Part shown: one piece after another, positions 63,999 through 64,000 of the stretch
How the letters are laid out: each line of letters starts with the position of its first letter
Numbering within the stretch: position 1 is the stretch's first letter
DNA from: Sphingobium lignivorans
GTDB taxonomy: Bacteria > Pseudomonadota > Alphaproteobacteria > Sphingomonadales > Sphingomonadaceae
Length of the DNA stretch: 64,000 nt
Assembly (NCBI RefSeq): GCF_014203955.1
Contig: NZ_JACHKA010000001.1
Coordinates: 1,798,001-1,862,000, forward strand
Direction: 5' to 3'
The notes under the pieces: generated by a model
The model's input: only the letters and a program-made list of their open reading frames with translations
Databases searched by the model: none
What the model was told of the DNA's origin: nothing
Made by a program: the position numbers and the translations under genes

Positions 63999-64000
63999 GG

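Overview
The window looks like chromosomal DNA from a Sphingomonadales alphaproteobacterium (Sphingomonas, Sphingobium or Novosphingobium type). This is inferred from high GC, a PEPxxWA-CTERM sorting signal, the alphaproteobacterial markers DUF1476 (F1-ATPase inhibitor zeta) and TIGR02300 (FYDLN acid protein), a class II AroA, the aroA-cmk-rpsA-ihfB order, and aromatic-degradation genes scattered singly (ring-hydroxylating dioxygenase alpha/beta, pobA/pobR). No genus can be fixed from the sequence alone. Apart from one low-GC patch next to tRNA-Ala it reads as ordinary core genome, densely packed with many ATGA or GTGA overlaps.

Layout. 1-4.1 kb: a two-subunit molybdenum hydroxylase with its XdhC and MobA-like maturation genes, then DUF427. 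4.2-7.5 kb, minus strand: ArsC, an acetyltransferase, accC, accB and aroQ. 7.6-11.3 kb: a fused ThiS-ThiG, CsbD, an amino-acid permease and an exported SAM methyltransferase. 11.3-12.2 kb: two different palindromic repeat units. 12.2-18.2 kb: 3-oxoacid CoA-transferase A/B, an MFS transporter, then leuC, a 33-residue peptide, a secreted metallo-beta-lactamase-fold hydrolase and leuD. 18.3-21.8 kb: DUF1476, BolA, GrxD and a BlaI/BlaR1-like pair with visible operators. 22-29.9 kb: nadA and nadC with DUF2254, an exported prolyl oligopeptidase and RNase T2. 29.9-37.4 kb: DUF4112, a lipoprotein solute-binding protein, tRNA-Leu, ihfB, rpsA, cmk, a small membrane protein, aroA and TIGR02300. 37.5-40.6 kb: tRNA-Ala, a low-GC patch with a TIGR02391 gene and a gene fragment, then dioxygenase alpha and beta. 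41-49 kb: gyrA, a TPR protein, an Lrp regulator, a histidine-kinase-like protein with degenerate ATP-binding boxes, a polysaccharide deacetylase and tRNA(CAT). 49-54 kb: a five-gene cell-envelope operon (lipoprotein, LpoB-like, COG3014, YcfL-like, secreted protein) facing a LuxR regulator. 54-61.4 kb: HU, DUF6438, SRPBCC, an AraC regulator, and an ECF sigma/Ser-Thr kinase pair divergent from a PEP-CTERM protein. 61.8-64 kb: pobA and its divergent AraC-type regulator.

Two housekeeping genes, accB and leuC, are each broken by one extra base. In both the extra base lies in the same + strand heptamer CGGCCCG, and one base fewer restores the conserved protein, so consensus errors are suspected. 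The most promising under-described units are the LpoB/COG3014/YcfL envelope operon, the ECF sigma/kinase/PEP-CTERM locus, and the BlaI/BlaR1-like locus whose receptor has a coiled-coil and proline-rich tail in place of the beta-lactam sensor.
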